From: Pteria penguin
Taxonomy: Eukaryota > Mollusca > Bivalvia > Pterioida > Pteriidae
Length of the DNA stretch: 64,000 nucleotides
Direction: 5' to 3'
Assembly: GCA_035048485.1 (NCBI GenBank)
Contig: CM068587.1
Coordinates: 29,220,534-29,284,533, forward strand
The stretch's first letter is position 1. Every line of letters starts with the position of its first letter. A program made the translations under genes and the position numbers. Positions 51,838 to 64,000 of this stretch are shown piece by piece. Under the pieces are notes generated by a model. That model searched no databases. It had not been told where the DNA came from and worked only from the letters and a program-made list of their open reading frames with translations.

Positions 51838-52184
51838 GATGTACAGACAAAAGTAGTAGGCATATAACAAAAGATACCATCGTCTACCAACAGTGAAATA
51901 ACGGTTACACACATGAGTTTACCATGTTTGAAATAATGAAAACGAGCGTTAATGGAGAGAGCGCCAGGAAAAGAGACTTCCCCGATCGCACGCCATCTCG
52001 TAGAGGTGGGGCTGTGCATTATATGTCGCACTCTACTCAGTTCGAGGTGCTATGTAAGAAACCACTTGTAAGACTGCTGACTACTATCGGATTTCTCGTT
52101 ATCGTTTTCATCTCGGCTTTCATTTTTGGTGCTTATTACTTGTATCATTGGAAACCGCACAAGTCTCTCCAGCAAATGGTATAG
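51838..52184 (+). CDS. Small single-pass membrane protein (ATG 51,924)
   Basis: 86 codons starting at 51,924 (or Met5 at 51,936) with a basic, Ser/Arg-rich N-terminal part, one strong membrane helix (LLTTIGFLVIVFISAFIFGAYYLY) and a short tail. The exon probably begins after the acceptor TCTTTCAG at 51,838, giving an 86-nt untranslated stretch. Positive charges before the helix suggest a cytosolic N-terminus. No family recognised; could be a small host gene. Confidence 0.5.
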
Positions 52185-55100
52185 AATATATGAGTCTGCT
52201 GACACCCTTAATCATAACAAGAATAATTTATTGTTTATTATTGTTTATTAAAGTGGAACACGTTTGCTGGAAGAACTATCTTGTGCAAAACGATACAAAT
52301 GGTGTAATTGTCTGTGAGATATTATTGAAAATATAATATAAGAATATTATTTCAACACATTTATACATAAATAGATTGTCTCAAATTATGGTAACGTGTA
52401 AATAGATTTTTAAATGACATATACTGTGTTAAAATATTTTGTCCGGCATTCATATAAGATGTGGTTAATCAAATAGGAACCCTTACTCCAGTTAGGCACA
52501 TGGTAGTGTCTACGATTCAATCATTTTTAGATACCAGCAAATGGAAGAGAAAGAGAAAAAAAAAACACACACACACACAAGGAATTTAATTGATGGAATA
52601 GAAATGATAACAGAAATACATGCATACTCCTTGCAATAAGTAATTTTCAAAATAAGTAGTCAAGTGTGCAGACAATAAGGAAGGTATAAATAGAAAGGTT
52701 TATATGAGTAAATTTTCACGAATCATAATGGATTTGTGATATTATATTTAAAAGAGTAATGTTTTATAAGACTATAATTATTCAGGTGATTTACCTTTTT
52801 ATACTGTACTTTTTTTTTAAATTCTTTTATACCATTTTCAAACTGTACTGCTTATATGAATATCAAGTATAAACGGTTTTCATATCTTATGTAATAATAA
52901 TGGTCATGAATGATAATGAAAATTATCGTTATCCTCTACGTACTTCTGGGATGTCTCAAATCAATTAGACTTAAATAATATCCTATATAAAGTTATGTTT
53001 CAAAACCAATGACAATCCCCACTTCCATTAAATATTAATCAATTTACAATAAAAAACTCGAGGAAGGGGAAAAGTAGGTTAAGATGTTATGGGAGAGTTG
53101 TTTTCATGTAGACATATTACACAAGTCTGAAGTTCAGCTTAAACATGGGATTGCACGTTTTGCCCTCAGTTATAAATAATTTCGGCTTCTACTCTTCGCA
53201 GTCAAAACTTTACATAACGAGTTTGGAAACAAAATCATCATGAAGCAATGATAAATGCAGGACCAATGCCAATCATAGAAGAACACAAAGGCTGGTAGGC
53301 AATACTATCTTTGTGACTGGTTTATGTTCCCTGTTTTTCATCTTGTTAGTGTTAATAATGAAATAAACGGGTAGATAAAGCATTATCCAATATCACACTA
53401 CCTAAATCATTAGCATAGCGTTTCATGTGATATCTTTTAGAAACACCTTGATCATATTTCAATATACATGTATTCAACAATATCATTTTCTTGTTAATAT
53501 GTAAATACAGTACATATATACATGCTTTAATGTGGTGCACCATGTATCTTATAACTGTATATTTTCTTTAATTTCCATAATTTTTATTTGGTTTACTGAA
53601 TATAGTGTGAAATAAGCAATATATTCACCAGTGGTTCTTCATCTTTAAACATGTTCGACGTAATCGTAAAAATGTGGAGTTGAATGACATTTCATTCATA
53701 TTGTTTAAATCTTAGGAATATTGAACGGTATCATACTTATCAATTCAAAATTAAATCCAAGATATAATGTAGGTCTGAATAATCTAATAAACTAGGGTAA
53801 CTAATGACATGTGATAAACATGAGATCATTATTGTGGACTAATGCTGTAAGAGATCTACAGTCGCACATTTTTCATTGTAACCAAAGTAATAATGAGAAT
53901 AATAAAATATATATTATGCAAGTGACAGAGGAAAGAATCATGTTATACAAAGACAACAAAGCACTCCCATCACGTTCTATTTTCTCTGATTTCCATTACC
54001 TGTCAAGATAACGTAATACTAGGCATTTCATTAATATATTCAGGATTATGGTTCAATAGATATATAAAATATATACATCTGAATTTCAATCATTTTATCG
54101 AAGAAAAAAAGGGAAAAAAGACAATTGACTCTGTTGTACAATAAAAGTCGCAACAGACGTACGAGAGACATAACGCAGTATCGACTTCAGACGGTCGAAT
54201 AAATCCTTACTCATTGGGTATGGTTCTTCGGTTTAAGGGCCACCTTCCTATTCACACAAACGCAGTACAGTCAGAGGACGCTCATTTAAACGATTTATCA
54301 ATAATTGTGCATACAGAAACAAGGAACAACTTATTGCTCAAGAGGGCATATCAATACCAGCACTAATAGTACTAAGATTACGCTGCAATCCCGTTACAAA
54401 CAGGACGTTGAACTCCCATGCATTTAACATATTTGATTAACAGTTTCACAGGCACTACTTTCCAACTTACTGTTAAAACAGGCATACATATAAAAGTTTT
54501 GCTACAAGAAATTCCCAACATTCCTAACTAGGGGTTAACGTCATTATTGAACCGATCTAAAATAATCTGTTACAATTCATTGTCTTACAAGGAAAGAAAT
54601 TAAAATGAAGTTACAAAGTGCTTAACTGCATAATGTTTTTGGGCATTGACCATATGGAAATGAAGGCGAACAAAATATTTTAAGATATTAAGTTTGTTCC
54701 GTTGTACGATCAGTTCTCTACACTGTACATAAAGGTATAAAAGTATATACAACATGAACTAATAATTCGTAGAAGTATTTTATCTATGTAGACCGGAAAA
54801 AGAGCACTAGCTGGTTAGCAGGAATTGTAGTGCAGGTCATTTAATATGTATAAAGAACGATGCCATCTCCTTCTGATATGAAAGTTTAGATTTTGACAGA
54901 GATTAAAGAATAGATTGTCACATAGCGTTTTGTCAAACTTAAAGTACACCACTAAATTTGTAAATCAATTTTTAAACAATAAACTTCTTGAATGTTTTAT
55001 CCCCCCTCTCTCTGTCTCTCTTCTTTGAAAACGGGGGAGGAGGGGTGTTAACATATGACTTATTCAATTATCAATAGCATTTTAAACGAAATAAATATTT

Positions 55101-55194
55101 AGATTAAATTAATGAATGATTATCAATATTATTGATACATGGTGTAGAATATTTTATGTATGACTTGCAACAGACAACCCGAAAATATAAAGTT
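52185..55194. other. AT-rich intergenic interval
   Basis: About 3 kb with no convincing gene. Holds a short (CA)n tract at about 52,562-52,580 and a CT-rich stretch near 55,000-55,030. Confidence 0.45.
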
Positions 55195-56460
55195 TATGAA
55201 GAGGATTTAAAATGTAAATTGACAATGTAAAAATCATGAAAACGATTTAAATTGTGAAATGAAAATGTAAACTGCATGACAATGATTTGAAATGCAAAAT
55301 GACAAAGTAAACTGCATGACAACGACTTGAAATGTAAAATAAAAATGTAAAATGACAATGTAAACTGCATGACATCGATGACCATGTTGACTACACGATG
55401 ACCATGTTAACTGCATGATGACAATTTTGACTGAATAATAACAATGTTAACTGCATGATGACAGTATTAACTGCATAATGACAGTATGAACTGCATAATG
55501 ACAGTATGAACTGCATAATGACAATGTTAACCGCAGTGCTAATTACACAATGACATTTCACTACATGATAACATTTCCAACTGCATAATGACCAAGATAA
55601 CTGCAGTACGCAAATTTTCTATTTATACAGCTTCACTGTAGCAAATTGAAAAGGTTAAGTAAAAAGTAGCAAAGTTAATTGTAAAGTGAAACTGTTGTTA
55701 GCTAAATGACACTGTTAGCTGCTCATAAACAATGCTCACTGCGAAACAAATGTGGTAATGTAATGTCTACAATTACAATAATAATTGTGTAATAACACTT
55801 ATCAGCATAGTGGCAATGTTAACTTATAGTGACAGTGATCACTTATAGTGATGGTGATTAATGCATAGGAATGTTTAAACATGGTATGAACCATTTACAG
55901 AAAGGTGATGTAATCTGCATGGTGAAAATGGTAAGTGCATTGTTAAGATAGTAGTGTATAGTAACAAACGATGTATCAAAATTGTTATTTGCTCTTTAAC
56001 AACATTAACTGCATATAAAAACAAAAATCGTTGTATAGTGACAAAGTTATTAAAAAGTGACAATGTTAACTGCATAGTGACTTCTTTACCATAGAGTGAC
56101 AATAGCGTAAAGAGGAACAAAAGTGACACATTTAACCCCAACCGTAAATATGTTAGCTACATAGAGAAGGCATGGACTGCATAATAATAAAGATATGGAG
56201 TGCATACTGAAGATACGAACTATATAATAAAGATATAGATAGAAAAGATGTGTACTGTAGAGTAAAGATATGGATTGCATGATAAACATATTGCTTACAT
56301 AGAAAAGATTAAAAAAAAGATATGGTTTGCATAATAAACATAAGGATTACATAGAAAAGATATGGACTGCATCGTAAAGATATGGAGTACATAATAAACA
56401 TATCGACTGCATATTAAAGAAAGTTAAGATATGGACTGCATCCCCAAAATTGTAACTACA
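55195..56460 (+). repeat. Degenerate tandem region, about 18-24-bp units
   Basis: Recurring AACTGCATGATGACAATGTT-like units, clearest at 55,260-55,560, then degrading into GACTGCATA..AAAGATATGGA units up to about 56,450. Spacing is irregular, so this is an old array. Confidence 0.65.
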
Positions 56461-56740
56461 AACATGTATCCGCAAGATACAAGATTCACCGAACATTTTT
56501 TTATTTCTCGATTTCATGTTGCAATGACTGACTACTTTCTCCCAAATAAGAATAATGCACGAAATAAAGAGTCCACTAAAAGTTTTTAGATAGTTTACAA
56601 TAATTGCATAGATTTCTCCAAAAGTTTCGTGCTATATTTTTGGCAGTTGGAATTATATTATACAAAGACGACCTATTCGAACTCTTGGATAACGGATTAT
56701 TATCCTCTATGAATAAACACAGAATCATATTATCTATGTA

Positions 56741-56992
56741 TCAATGCGTCGTCATACCGTTGGTTTGTTCGATTAAAATACTTGACATTTTGTCAGCTGT
56801 GTTTGAACCGTTATGTTTGACGCTATCATTTGGATGATGTATATTTGAATTTGAGTTCTCCACCTCTTCCATGATGAGTTGCATTCTTTTTATCATGAAG
56901 TAAATCAGAGTTCTCCAAGCTGTTCGTAACTCTTCCGTATAAACATCAACCAAAAGTGAAGAGAACCCTTCATCAATAGCAGGCCAGAGACG
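56741..56992 (-). CDS. Globin gene, last exon (G and H helices)
   Basis: Begins after acceptor CTTTTTAG at 56,992 in phase 0 and ends at the stop at 56,741. Encodes RLWPAIDEGF, VDVYTEELRTAWRTLIYFMIKRM, the typical AW..L...I end of the globin fold, then a 40-residue polar tail unlike a minimal globin. A minus-strand AATAAA lies near 56,500. Confidence 0.85.
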   Translation of the reverse strand, partial: RLWPAIDEGFSSLLVDVYTEELRTAWRTLIYFMIKRMQLIMEEVENSNSNIHHPNDSVKHNGSNTADKMSSILIEQTNGMTTH

Positions 56993-57496
56993 CTAAAAAG
57001 GTATTATAGTTATTGATAAAGCATTAAGTAGAATTGGATTTTACAATTTCTTGATTGGAACAAAAATATGGTATCTATTATGTTTTTTATTCGAAATTTT
57101 TACACAGCTATATAGCGTACTTATGGCTTATAATTAACAATACACTAAGACATGCATGCATATACTGGTATTATATTCAATGAAATCTTAAATATCAGTT
57201 AAAAGAATTGTAAAAACATTGTAAACAAAACATAATATTTAACCACAGGTGTGTAAATCCAAACCATCACTTTTACTTCCCGTGTGCACAAGTTTGGTTT
57301 CTTTTTTTTCTTTTTTTTTTTGTCATTGACGTCAGCTATTCAGAGCAGACATTAAAGGTCCGTTTTTGACATGTTCCCACTGTTTTATAATCTTAGTAAC
57401 TATATTTTTACCTTAGGATATGTAAAAAGCACCTATGTACCACAGATTGTAGTATTGTAGTTATATATTATGAGATAGAGAATTTCTAACACTTAC

Positions 57497-57734
57497 CTCC
57501 AGCATGTAGGGCTGGACATGACACTGAAGATGTCGCTGTCCAACGTAGTTGAGATAATTGGTGATGGACTGAGGATAATCAAGTTTATCCACTACAGTTC
57601 CGATGCCTTTCATGACTAACATCACGTGATACTGGAGATTCCCGTCGTTTGTATTCATGATGGTGTTGTCATCGTTATTTTGAAACACTTTTGGGAACAG
57701 TTTGATAGTTTCCCGGTCTTCCCTCTTGAAGAAT
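57497..57734 (-). CDS. Globin gene, central exon (B/C to F helices)
   Basis: Starts after acceptor TATGTTTAG (phase 2 in) and ends at GAG|GTAAGT (phase 0 out), joining the exon at 56,992. Encodes FFKREDRETIKLFPKVF with the CD1 Phe, HVMLVMKGIGTVVDKLD with the E7 (distal) His, and YVGQRHLQCHVQPYMLE with the F8 (proximal) His, so haem binding is expected. The sequence type resembles invertebrate neuroglobin/globin-X-like proteins. The exon with helices A-B was not found upstream in this window. Confidence 0.85.
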
Positions 57735-59051
57735 CTAAACATAGCAAAACATATTTCCTTCTTAAAGAAGAAATGAACTAAACTTTCATTTCAGAACATG
57801 CAAAACTAACAAAGATGTGTAAGTGAAATACAAAAGCCCCCGCTGAAAAAATAATCTTAAGAGGACAAAATTTTGAAATGGAGAAAGGTGAACAGACAAA
57901 TAAGTTGACAAAAAGACAGACGAATGAATGGATGGATAAAACGCTATATAGAAAATTAGTGTGAAATTATTTCTTTGATTTTCTGATGTTTCATATGCAA
58001 ACAAACACTAAATTATATTCATTACAATACGCGTCCACACAGACATCATAATACTCATAGTGTTGGTATCATACTAAACTTCTAGTGTTATGTAGTGCTG
58101 TTTATATTTCCCTGATGGGCCGATGGGAAATTCTGTTCGGCTGATAGTGAGTTGTGCCAAGTACACCGTCAAACGACAGCTGTTGGATCTACATATGAAG
58201 AAATCAATTAAAGCAATGAATGCCTATCCTCTTCATGTTTGGGTAATTTGATGTATTGGTTTATCATTGGAAACCACATCGGGATTGTTTCACCTGTACA
58301 ATGGCAGTCAATGCTCGGTGATAAAAATCATTGATCCGAAAGTAGCCTATCGACATGGCTGACTTTCACATTTACCCAACTAGGTTTCGAATCCAGTACT
58401 TGATAGGAAACTACAATGAGCTCCAGCAAAGCGCTTTGTTCCGAACAGTCATGTAGAGGTTAGAGAGAATACCAGCACTATAACCCACCCCGCCTCCATG
58501 ACCACACTCCCCATCCATTTTGCCAGTTTTGCTGTATGACCTTTTCAACAATTTAGTGACAATACTAGCCTATACACGACACAATATGATTTTGACAAAG
58601 CATCTTTGTTGTTGTATACGTAACAATTCAGACTGCGTTCAGAATGCATACATGTCAATGACAATAACAATTCCTCTTTCCCGTTTGACATCTCCATAGG
58701 AGGAATAGATCTACGATAGTAAGCTCTATTTACCATTTACAAGAAACAAAACAAAACAAAATTAAAAAAAAAAACCCAACTAACTACATATTTTCTTTCT
58801 CCTTCATCTTGTCATGATTTACTATTTGTAACCATCACCGCGTTTCGACAGCAAGGGCACCATGATTATAAAAGAAGTGAATTTACTTTGAGGAAGTTAG
58901 ATAAATCGTGACAAACTGGTTATGACGACGTATCCCCACCCCCCAAAATAGAAAATTCTATAATATACAACCATGCCTTGCTATATACATATTCACAAAG
59001 TCTGGGAACACTGCTTCATAGGACAGTAAGACGCGAAAATGTGCAATATGT
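57735..59051. other. Intron or intergenic of the globin gene
   Basis: No first globin exon recognised on the minus strand. AT-rich, with short A runs near 58,740-58,775. Confidence 0.4.
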
Positions 59052-59344
59052 TAAGGGAGCAACCATTTCGATTTTATGGGAGAGGAGGAGGGGGCAGGAA
59101 GGCTTTGCAGAAATAAAAATTTCTGGCTTGCAATATAAGAAAAATAAATCTTCCGGCCCGAAGGGTCGGTAAAAAAAAATCCAGACAAGGGGTCTGTGAA
59201 AATGGAAGTGTAACGGTAGTGGCCCGAAAGGCTGCTGGAGATTCGGAAGGGCCGCCGAAACTTTTTCGTACTTCTAATCTCATCCCCCAAACGAACATTA
59301 AATTTCATGGATAAGTGGGAAAATTTCCCAGCTATGAAAATAGG

Positions 59345-59441
<97 letters not shown>

Positions 59442-59503
59442 GGCTCACAAGAGTCTTCCTGCCCCCTCCCCCACAATAAAGAACAAATTCTTGCTCCCTA
59501 ATA
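59052..59503. mobile_element. MITE-like element carrying a (TA)n tract
   Basis: TTAAGGGAGCAACCATTTCG at the left and, inverted, TTAGGGAGCAAGAATTTG at the right, with both arms continuing to a GAGGGGGCAGGAAG segment. A (TA)n run at 59,349-59,439 lies inside. Arms are imperfect (about 45 bp). Confidence 0.6.
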
Positions 59504-59650
59504 TAGGCTATAATGAAGCTATATTACGATATGTTTGAGGCAAAAGTATTTGTGAAAGTATATACATTAAGGTTATTGTAACTAGGTCACACGTTCAATT
59601 GGACAACGGGAAAAGTGAATATGGTTAACAATTAATGCATCTGTCATTTA

Positions 59651-59750
59651 CAACATACGGTCTATCACAAAGTTTAAATGGATCCAAGAGGTGCATAACA
59701 CCATTGTTCTTCTTGGATCCATTTAAACTTTGTGTTAGACCATATGTATA
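59651..59750. repeat. 36-bp inverted repeat (hairpin)
   Basis: ACATACGGTCTATCACAAAG with TTTAAATGGATCCAAG, then about 28 bp of spacer, then the near-perfect inverted copy ending GTTAGACCATATGT. Could be a very short MITE or a collapsed element end. Confidence 0.85.
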
Positions 59751-59796
59751 TAACTATACCATCGTGGCTAATATACACTCCATTTTGTCCTCTTTA

Positions 59797-60097
59797 TTGA
59801 TTAATTGATTGATTGATTATTGGTTTACGTCACTTCACGATTATTTCACATACACGTGTATATGGTGATGGCATCTGCCTGATGTATTGCATAGAAATTT
59901 ACACCTTTACAATCGACCCATTCGAAGCAGCAAGGGACCGTTTACGTACAAACGCCTACCGTGACTCGGGACTTCGCTTTTTAGGTCTCATCCGAAAGAC
60001 AGGACACCGGTGTGCACGAGCTCACGTCGGGAGTTGAACCAGGGACCTCTCGGTTACGAACCGAGCGCCTCATCCAGTGAGATACACCGGGTCTCTC
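59797..60097 (-). mobile_element. tRNA-derived SINE
   Basis: On the minus strand the head has an A-box-like TATCTCACTGGATGAG and B-box GGTTCAACTCCC, then a body with TCTTTCGGATGAGACC and GACGTAAACCAATAATCAAT, ending in a short (ATCA)n tail. Member of the same group as 45,689-45,832. Confidence 0.8.
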
Positions 60098-61837
60098 TTT
60101 TTTATCCTTGATGAAAATTTCAAAAGTTGAATATAATTGCTTCTCAGTATTTAAAACCTGTTCATAAAAGGGTAAAAATGCAGAAGTCGTAAAGTTGACC
60201 GCCATATGAAGACATCTATCTTGTACGTAACAGCAAACACAGTAGTCTGAGTCAGTAATGTTGATGGATTCTATAAAGTGGGACGTGAAATATTATCTGT
60301 GAAAATTCAGTGTAACATCAAACTCCAGCTAAGAACAAAGCCATTTTTCTTATTAACAATGCACATTTTGTTAAGAAAAATTGCAGCCACGTAACTAAAG
60401 ACATTTGATAGTTGCCAGTTCACAGTGTTCCACATCTCAATGTTACATCTTTTACTTTAGTTCATGTTTTTAAAACAAAAATCCCCCCAAAATAGTATAT
60501 GAAACGTCCCAAACATATTAAATAATTTTAAAAGCAAAATTGAATACAAAGCTATGTCGAGAATGTTTTATTAAAAGTCAGAGCTGGAAATCATTGTAAC
60601 ATGATCTGGCTACTTCTCAAGTATCAGGGTATGTAGTGTAAACATATCTTCGTAGGGGAGTCCGTCACGATGTCATCTATTATTTATTATAACATGCCAT
60701 AGAACTGTGCACATACAAGACTAAACAGACAGGATCAAAGAACACTCAGTGAGCATAAGCTTCATTCATTTACTTCGTGGTATCTATAAATAAAACCCCT
60801 ATGTAGAATTAATCGAAATAAAGAAAACAACGTCGTGACCCCGATTAAATGATGCAAAATATATATCGTAGAAAAGGGGCGATACAACAACTTTTGCCAA
60901 AGGAGTTTGCGCCCTCTGGCGGGTGCAAATGTATATGTTTCTTTCAGGACAAGGGTTGCACCATTTAAGGATAAAATGTACGAAAGCGGAAGCTTTTTGT
61001 TCTTCAAATGTGGCACAAAATTAGTTTTTCGGTAAAGTTTCTGAAGTGCGTGTGGATGGGATGGAATGGGGGTTCAGCCCCTCCCCTTTTCCTTTGGATT
61101 GTCCTAATTAGGTTTTTGTATTATTGATAACGGGTTTTTTTCATTCACTATGCCCCTTGTATACAAAATACATTGAGGACAAATTCCATTTTCTTTTGAA
61201 ATGTCCCTATTATCATTCTTAAGGAGAAAATATTTTAAGAAATATTGCTTTACTGAACCCCTTGTCTTTATATTAGTACAGCTTTAAGAAAGTACTTTAT
61301 TGACGCTAACAGGGTTTTTTTTTTTCATCTTTATTGTGACAACATTACAAAACAGAAAAAAAGGAAACAACAGAAAACAGAATAAAATACGAAATAGAAC
61401 CATTGATGTTTTCATTATTTAGCGCCTGGAGAGAAACTAACGATTAGAAATTCCGAAAATGATTAATTTTGTGAATAGATTTAAAGTCAAATCAAACATA
61501 AAAGACAATGAGCGTAGGAAAGTTCTTCTTATACGAAATCTTTAAAAAGTTTAGTATCATCATTTATCACGTTTTTCTTCTTCAGCACAAATTTACGGAT
61601 AAGACACCATCTCATGAGTTTAGATTATCACTCATTCTCACTATGATCGTAGTTTTACATTATGGCACGAAGAACTTTTTCAGTTGATAACACTGGAGTA
61701 CGAATAAATCTACTCCAAATATTTACCGAATAATAAGCAACTCTTAACTTTTTATAAATTTTAATTTCTCATGCTCCCACTGCAATGCACGTCCATCTCT
61801 TCTCCCGCAAAAATGTCCATTGTTATATATTTAAATT
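60098..61837. other. AT-rich intergenic interval
   Basis: No gene, RNA gene or ordered repeat recognised; a T11 run near 61,314. Confidence 0.4.
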
Positions 61838-64000
61838 TATTGTATAGAGCAGCCCGGTTTATGTATGAACTTAGTGTATAGAGCAGCCCGGTCTATGTAT
61901 AAAATTATAGAGCAGCCCGGTCTATGTACATTGTATAAACTTATTGTATAAATCAGTCCGATCTATGTATGAACATAGTGTATAGAGCAGCCCGGTCTAT
62001 GTATAAACGTAGTGTAAAGAGCAGTCCAGTCTATGATTAAACTTATTGTATAGAGCAGCCCGGTTTATGTATAAACTTATTGTAAAGAACAGCCCAGTCT
62101 ATGTATAAACTTATTGTATAGAGCAGCCCCGTCTATGTATTAACTTATTGTATAGAGCAGTCCCGTCTATGTATAAACTTATTGTAAAGGGCAGCCCGGT
62201 CTATGTATAAACTTACTGTAAAGGGCAGCCCGGTCTATGTATAAACTTATTGTAAAGGGCAGCCCAGTCTATGTATAAACTTATTGTAAAGAGCAGCCCA
62301 GTCTTTGTATTAACTTATTGTATAGAGCAGCCCCGTCTATATATTAACTTATTGTAAAGAGCAGCCCAGTCTATGTATAAACTTATTGTAAAGAGCAGCC
62401 CGGTCTATATTATAAACTTATGGTAAAGAGCAGCCCAGTCTATGTATTAACTTATTGTAAAGAGCAGCCCAGTCTATGTATAAACTTATTGTAAAGGGCA
62501 GCCCGGTCTATGTATAAACTTACTGTAAAGGGCAGCCCGGTCTATGTATAAACTTATTGTAAAGGGCAGCCCAGTCTATGTATAAACTTATTGTAAAGAG
62601 CAGCCCAGTCTTTGTATTAACTTATTGTATAGAGCAGCCCCGTCTATATATTAACTTATTGTAAAGAGCAGCCCAGTCTATGTATAAACTTATTGTAAAG
62701 AGCAGCCCGGTCTATGTATAAACTTACTGTAAAGAGCAGCCCGGTCTATGTTATAAACTTATTGTAAAGAGCAGCCCGGTCTATGTATTAACTTATTGTA
62801 AAGAGCAGCCCAGTCTATGTTATAAACTTATTGTAAAGAGCAGCCCAGTCTATGTATTAACTTATTGTAAAGAGCAGTCCGGTCTATGTATTAACTTATT
62901 ATAAAGAGCAGCCCAGTCTATGTATAAACTTATTGTAAAGGGCAGCCCGGTCTATGTATTAACTTATTGTAAAGAGCAGTCCGGTCTATGTATTAACTTA
63001 TTGTAAAGAGCAGTCCGGTCTATGTATTAACTTATTGTAAAGAGCAGCCCAGTCTATGTATAAACTTATTGTAAAGGGCAGCCCGGTCTATGTATTAACT
63101 TATTGTAAAGAGCAGTCCGGTCTATGTATTAACTTATTGTAAAGAGCAGTCCAGTCTATGTATAAACTTATTGTAAAGAGCAGCCCGGTCTATGTATTAA
63201 CTTATTGTAGAGAGCAGCCCAGTCTATGTATTAACTTATTGTAAAGAGCAGTCCGGTCTATGTATTAACGTATTGTAAAGAGCAGCCCAGTCTATGTATT
63301 AACTTATTGTAAAGAGCAGCCCTTTTTATGTATAAACTTATTGTAAAGAGCAGCCCGGTCTATGTATTAACTTATTTTAAAGAGCAGTCCGGTCTAAGTA
63401 TTAACTTATTGTAAAGAGCAGCCCAGTCTATGTATTAACTTATTGTAAAGAGCAGTCCGGTCTATGTATTAACTTATTGTAAAGAGCAGCCCGGTCTATG
63501 TATTAACTTATTGTAAAGAGCAGCCCGGTCTATGTTATAAACTTATGGTAAAGAGCAGCCCGGTCTATGTATTAACTTATTGTAAAGAGCAGCCCGGTCT
63601 ATGTATAAACTTATTGTAAAGAGCAGCCCGGTATGTGTATAAACTTACTGTAAAGGGCAGCCCGGTCTATGTATAAACTTATTGTAAAGAGCAGCCCGGT
63701 CTATGTTATAAACTTATTGTAAAGAGCAGCCCGGTCTATGTATTAACTTATTGTAAAGAGCAGCCCGGTCTATGTATAAACTTATTGTAAAGAGCAGCCC
63801 GGTCTATGTATTAACTTATGGTAAAGAGCAGCCCGGTCTATGTATTAACTTATTGTAAAGAGCAGCCCGGTCTATGTATTAACTTATTGTAAAGAGCAGC
63901 CCAGTCTATGTATTAACTTATTGTAAAGAGCAGCCCGGTCTATGTATTAACTTATTGTAAAAAGCAGCCCAGTCTATGTATTAACTTATTGTAAAGGGCA
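61838..64000 (+). repeat. 34-bp satellite running off the window
   Basis: Unit TATTAACTTATTGTAAAGAG plus CAGCCCGGTCTATG, about 63 copies in view, with CAGTCC/CAGCCC, ATAAAC/ATTAAC and occasional TTATAAAC (35-bp) variants. Left-edge units are more diverged. Blocks of several units repeat together (about 62,180-62,360 and 62,490-62,660), showing higher-order duplication. Confidence 0.97.

Noticed and set aside
59813..60037. 74-codon plus-strand frame
   Set aside because: Lies inside an inverted SINE; the frame at 45,579-45,848 is rejected for the same reason.

Overview
The window is eukaryotic: spliced genes, SINEs, non-LTR and DIRS retroelements, mariner debris, MITEs and long minisatellites in AT-rich DNA. 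The repeat style and the lineage-specific look of the host genes suggest a marine lophotrochozoan, most likely a mollusc (inference; no search was possible).

Layout. (1) About 770-15,590 is an endogenous Polinton/Maverick-like (adintovirus-type) DNA virus, more GC-rich than its surroundings. On the minus strand, from high to low coordinates, it carries a DNA-polymerase-N-terminus fusion protein, a pX-like virion protein, a conserved helical/Pro-rich protein, a chromodomain integrase, a small membrane protein, a penton-like minor capsid protein, a basic core protein, a major capsid protein, an adenain-type protease and two unknown genes. Plus-strand genes include a zinc-knuckle protein. Inverted repeats of about 0.52 and 0.6 kb contain promoters and a gene. 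Protease and major capsid are intact, but integrase, penton-like protein, membrane protein and pX carry frameshifts or stops. The catalytic polymerase domain and a packaging ATPase are not visible. (2) The virus interrupts a DIRS element: RNase H and the N-terminal part of its tyrosine recombinase lie at 1-769, and the recombinase C-terminus plus terminal inverted repeats lie at about 15,590-16,812. (3) 16.9-27 kb holds a dead mariner, a reverse-transcriptase fragment, a MITE with a 26-bp minisatellite core, and a decayed L1/Tx1-type retrotransposon whose ORF1 contains a NADAR-like domain. (4) 30.6-38.9 kb is a host gene on the minus strand with six supported exons: an UNC5CL-like membrane protein (transmembrane segment, ZU5, UPA, Death domain), with a 3.4-kb minisatellite in one intron. 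(5) 39-56 kb is mostly repeats and unannotated AT-rich DNA, with one small membrane-protein gene. (6) 56.7-57.7 kb holds the last two exons of a globin gene on the minus strand. (7) From about 61.84 kb to the window end is a 34-bp satellite.

Main observation. The four small accessory genes of the virus (starts at 1302+, 13681+, 14704-, 15110+) each end, about 20-25 nt after the stop codon, in a 16-nt stem-loop matching the histone mRNA 3' stem-loop, followed by a purine-rich AGAAAAG-like element as in histone pre-mRNAs. Their promoters share an ACGTCCGC core. The other genes instead have AATAAA signals and promoter clusters of AAGGTCA-type nuclear-receptor half-sites. This suggests two separately controlled transcript classes, one using the host's S-phase histone 3'-end machinery. 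A second notable feature is the in-frame fusion of the polymerase N-terminal zinc module to a pX-like domain.
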